Shown: positions 62,598-64,000 of the stretch, piece after piece
Layout of the letters: each line of letters opens with the position of its first letter
Numbering within the stretch: the stretch's first letter is position 1
Assembly (NCBI GenBank): GCA_905250115.1
Contig: CAJNOI010000015.1
Coordinates: 127,283-191,282, forward strand
DNA: 64,000 nucleotides
From: Adineta steineri
Taxonomy: Eukaryota; Rotifera; Eurotatoria; Adinetida; Adinetidae
Reading direction: 5' to 3'
The notes under the pieces: generated by a model
Told to the model about the DNA's origin: nothing
Seen by the model: the letters and a program-made list of their open reading frames with translations, nothing else
The model's database searches: none
Translations under genes and position numbers: made by a program

Positions 62598-63952
62598 ATG
62601 AACAGTACAACGATAACACCAACTTCTGATCTGATTTCTGAAAATCGCTTTGTTCAATTTGCTTCACGTAGTGAAGAATTTATTCTTCCATGTTTATTAT
62701 TAATTGGTACTACTTGTAATACACTAACATTTGCTGTTATGAGACGAGGACGTATGCGACATTCATCATCATGTTTCTATATGGCAACATTGGCTATTGC
62801 TGATACATTTGTTCTATGGATTGGTTGTTTAAATCGATGGTTAGAATTATTAGATAAACAAAGACCAATTTTAGCTTGTAATATGTGCTGTAAATTAGGC
62901 ACATTTGCATTTTTCTTTTTTGCTGATTGTAGGTAAGTAATTTATAGATTTGATTATATTTATTTTTACTCATATCTACAAGAGGAGGATATATGTCATA
63001 ACTAGCGGTGACAGAGTTTTTTTTAGTTTATCTTTATAAAAATCATGTTCGACTTCAGTTGAGTAAATATGTTAGTTAATCCTTCCGTTGAAAATCAAGA
63101 AATATAATAGTGTTTTTCCTAAATAATGTTAAGGATTACCATTTTTATTAAACATATAAATCGTTAAGTTGTTGTTGTTATTTTGTTGTTGTTAGATCAT
63201 ACTAAACAATAAAATATTCTTTTTTTCTATTAATAGCGTTTGGATAACAGTTGCAATGACCTTCGAACGATATATTGCTGTTTCTCAACCTTTACGTGCT
63301 AGTCAACTTTGTACTATAAAACGTGCACGTTATATGTTATTACTTGTATTTACAATATTTTTCTTATTAAACGCTCATTTCTTATGGACATTTCATTTAT
63401 CACCAACTGTACTTCATTGTATACCATTAAATACTCAATCATTATTCATAAGATATTTTACATGGATTGATTCATTTAAATATTCATTTTGTCCATTTAC
63501 ACTTTTAATAACACTTAATATATTAATTATAAAAAGTTTATTAAATGCACGTAATGCAAATAAATATCTGCAACAAGAAATTTCGAATGAAAATAGTTCC
63601 AATCATCATACAACAAATTATTCAATAGCATTTTCATCAACATCAACAACAAATAATAATCCTAATACATTAATAAAGAAAAAGAAATATAATCTATTAC
63701 GTTCATCAAATCCTTATCAACAACAACAACAATATACATCAACAAAAACTTTAGCATGTCGACGAGTTAATCGTCGTTTAACAACAATGTTATTAGCTGT
63801 GTCATTTGCATTTTGTATTTGTTCAATGCCAATATCAATAATGCAATTAATTGATGCGATTTATTCTGATGTTGAACAACGTTCATCAACAATGAATGCA
63901 GGAATTGCAATAGGAAAAATTATAGCTGAAATATCTCAATATATAAATCATT
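62598..63952 (+). CDS. Rhodopsin-class GPCR (peptide-receptor type), copy 2, 3' end beyond the window
   Basis: Exons 62598-62932 and 63237-63952; 350 codons seen, then a donor (CAT T|GTATGT) at 63953 leads into an intron that leaves the window. Residues: TM1 about 25-47 (FILPCLLLIGTTCNTLTF), TM2 with ATLAIADTFVLW, TM3 Cys in MCCKL, FERY after VWITVAMT, TM4 MLLLVFTIFFLLNAHF, TM5 YSFCPFTLLITLNILII, a Ser/Asn/Gln-rich third loop, TM6 RLTTMLLAVSFAFCICSMPIS, and the start of TM7 EISQYINH, which should be completed by the next exon (NHSCNFFLY in copy 1). It shares with copy 1 the CFYMA(T/A)LA block, RMRxSSxCFYM, FERY, PLRASQ and the phase-2 intron just before VWI. It has one fewer intron in the middle than copy 1, since TM3-TM6 lie on a single exon. 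Ligand unknown. Confidence 0.87.
62998..63076 (+). repeat. Dispersed repeat, copy 2 (inside intron 1 of GPCR copy 2)
   Basis: AACTAGCGGTG, then a T8 run, then TTGAGTAAATATGTTA, matching the copy at 62209-62280 in block order and orientation. Confidence 0.45.
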
Positions 63953-64000
63953 GTATGTTTAATAGCATAAATAAATCCAACGAAAAAAAAGAAAATTTTT

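Noticed and set aside
1..64000. tRNA, rRNA, snRNA genes and integrated viral or retroelement genes
   Set aside because: I looked for tRNA B-box-like sequences, reverse transcriptase and integrase motifs, and capsid-like ORFs and saw none; a covariance-model scan would be decisive for small RNAs.

Overview
The window is nuclear DNA of a small invertebrate animal. It is very AT-rich. Genes carry many short GT-AG introns (about 50-70 bases), mixed with a few introns of 0.5-1.4 kb. The gene set is clearly metazoan: a histone-mRNA stem-loop-binding protein, a BAX-like Bcl-2 protein, PDK1 with a PH domain, a DOK-like PH+PTB adaptor, a large cadherin and two peptide-type GPCRs. A bdelloid rotifer (Rotaria/Adineta type) is my best guess from base composition, intron style and codon use, but this is inference. 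No tRNA, rRNA, CRISPR array or intact autonomous transposon was found. All multi-exon models were built by hand from splice signals, and each keeps one open frame from ATG to stop with matching intron phases. The exceptions are the cadherin, which is broken by an assembly gap, and the last GPCR, which runs off the window.

Layout. 0.1-1.8 kb: SLBP (+), with a possible eIF4E-binding motif at its N-terminus. 2.9-4.6 kb: secreted EGF/Thr-Ser-rich protein (+). 4.9-5.7 kb: degenerate inverted-repeat element. 7.9-8.2 kb: small secreted prepropeptide (+), probably a neuropeptide precursor. 9.2-10.5 kb: intronless small heat-shock protein with two alpha-crystallin domains (+). 12.0-13.1 kb: BAX-like gene (-). 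13.9-16.6 kb: helical protein with a glycine-rich membrane segment (-). 17.3-20.7 kb: PDK1 (-), head to head with galactokinase (+, 20.8-22.4 kb). Galactokinase is followed 130 bases later by ESS2/DGCR14 (+, 22.5-24.5 kb). 25.7-26.8 kb: four-TM protein (+). 27.2-28.8 kb: macro domain + Cys4 motif + OTU protease-like protein (+), the most unusual architecture here.

30.1-42.1 kb holds a giant cadherin (-) of about 2,700 residues before a 100-N gap. Two of its introns carry small terminal-inverted-repeat elements. 45.4-47.2 kb: unrecognised single-pass membrane protein (-). 47.9-49.3 kb: DOK-like adaptor (+). 50.2-53.0 kb (-) and 62.6 kb to the end (+): two paralogous GPCRs, head to head, sharing an intron position. 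The 9.6 kb between them has no convincing gene but holds a hAT-type MITE with an 8-base target duplication and a Mutator-like MITE with a 9-base duplication.

How the genes relate. There is no single pathway. Several products belong to signalling: PDK1 (phosphoinositide/AGC kinase), the DOK-like adaptor (receptor tyrosine kinases), the GPCR pair and the prepropeptide (peptide signalling), and the cadherin (adhesion). The cadherin, both a GPCR and the DOK-like protein end in sequences that fit class I PDZ ligands. GALK and ESS2 are close enough, with a splice-acceptor-like site just before the ESS2 start, to be a candidate trans-spliced gene pair.
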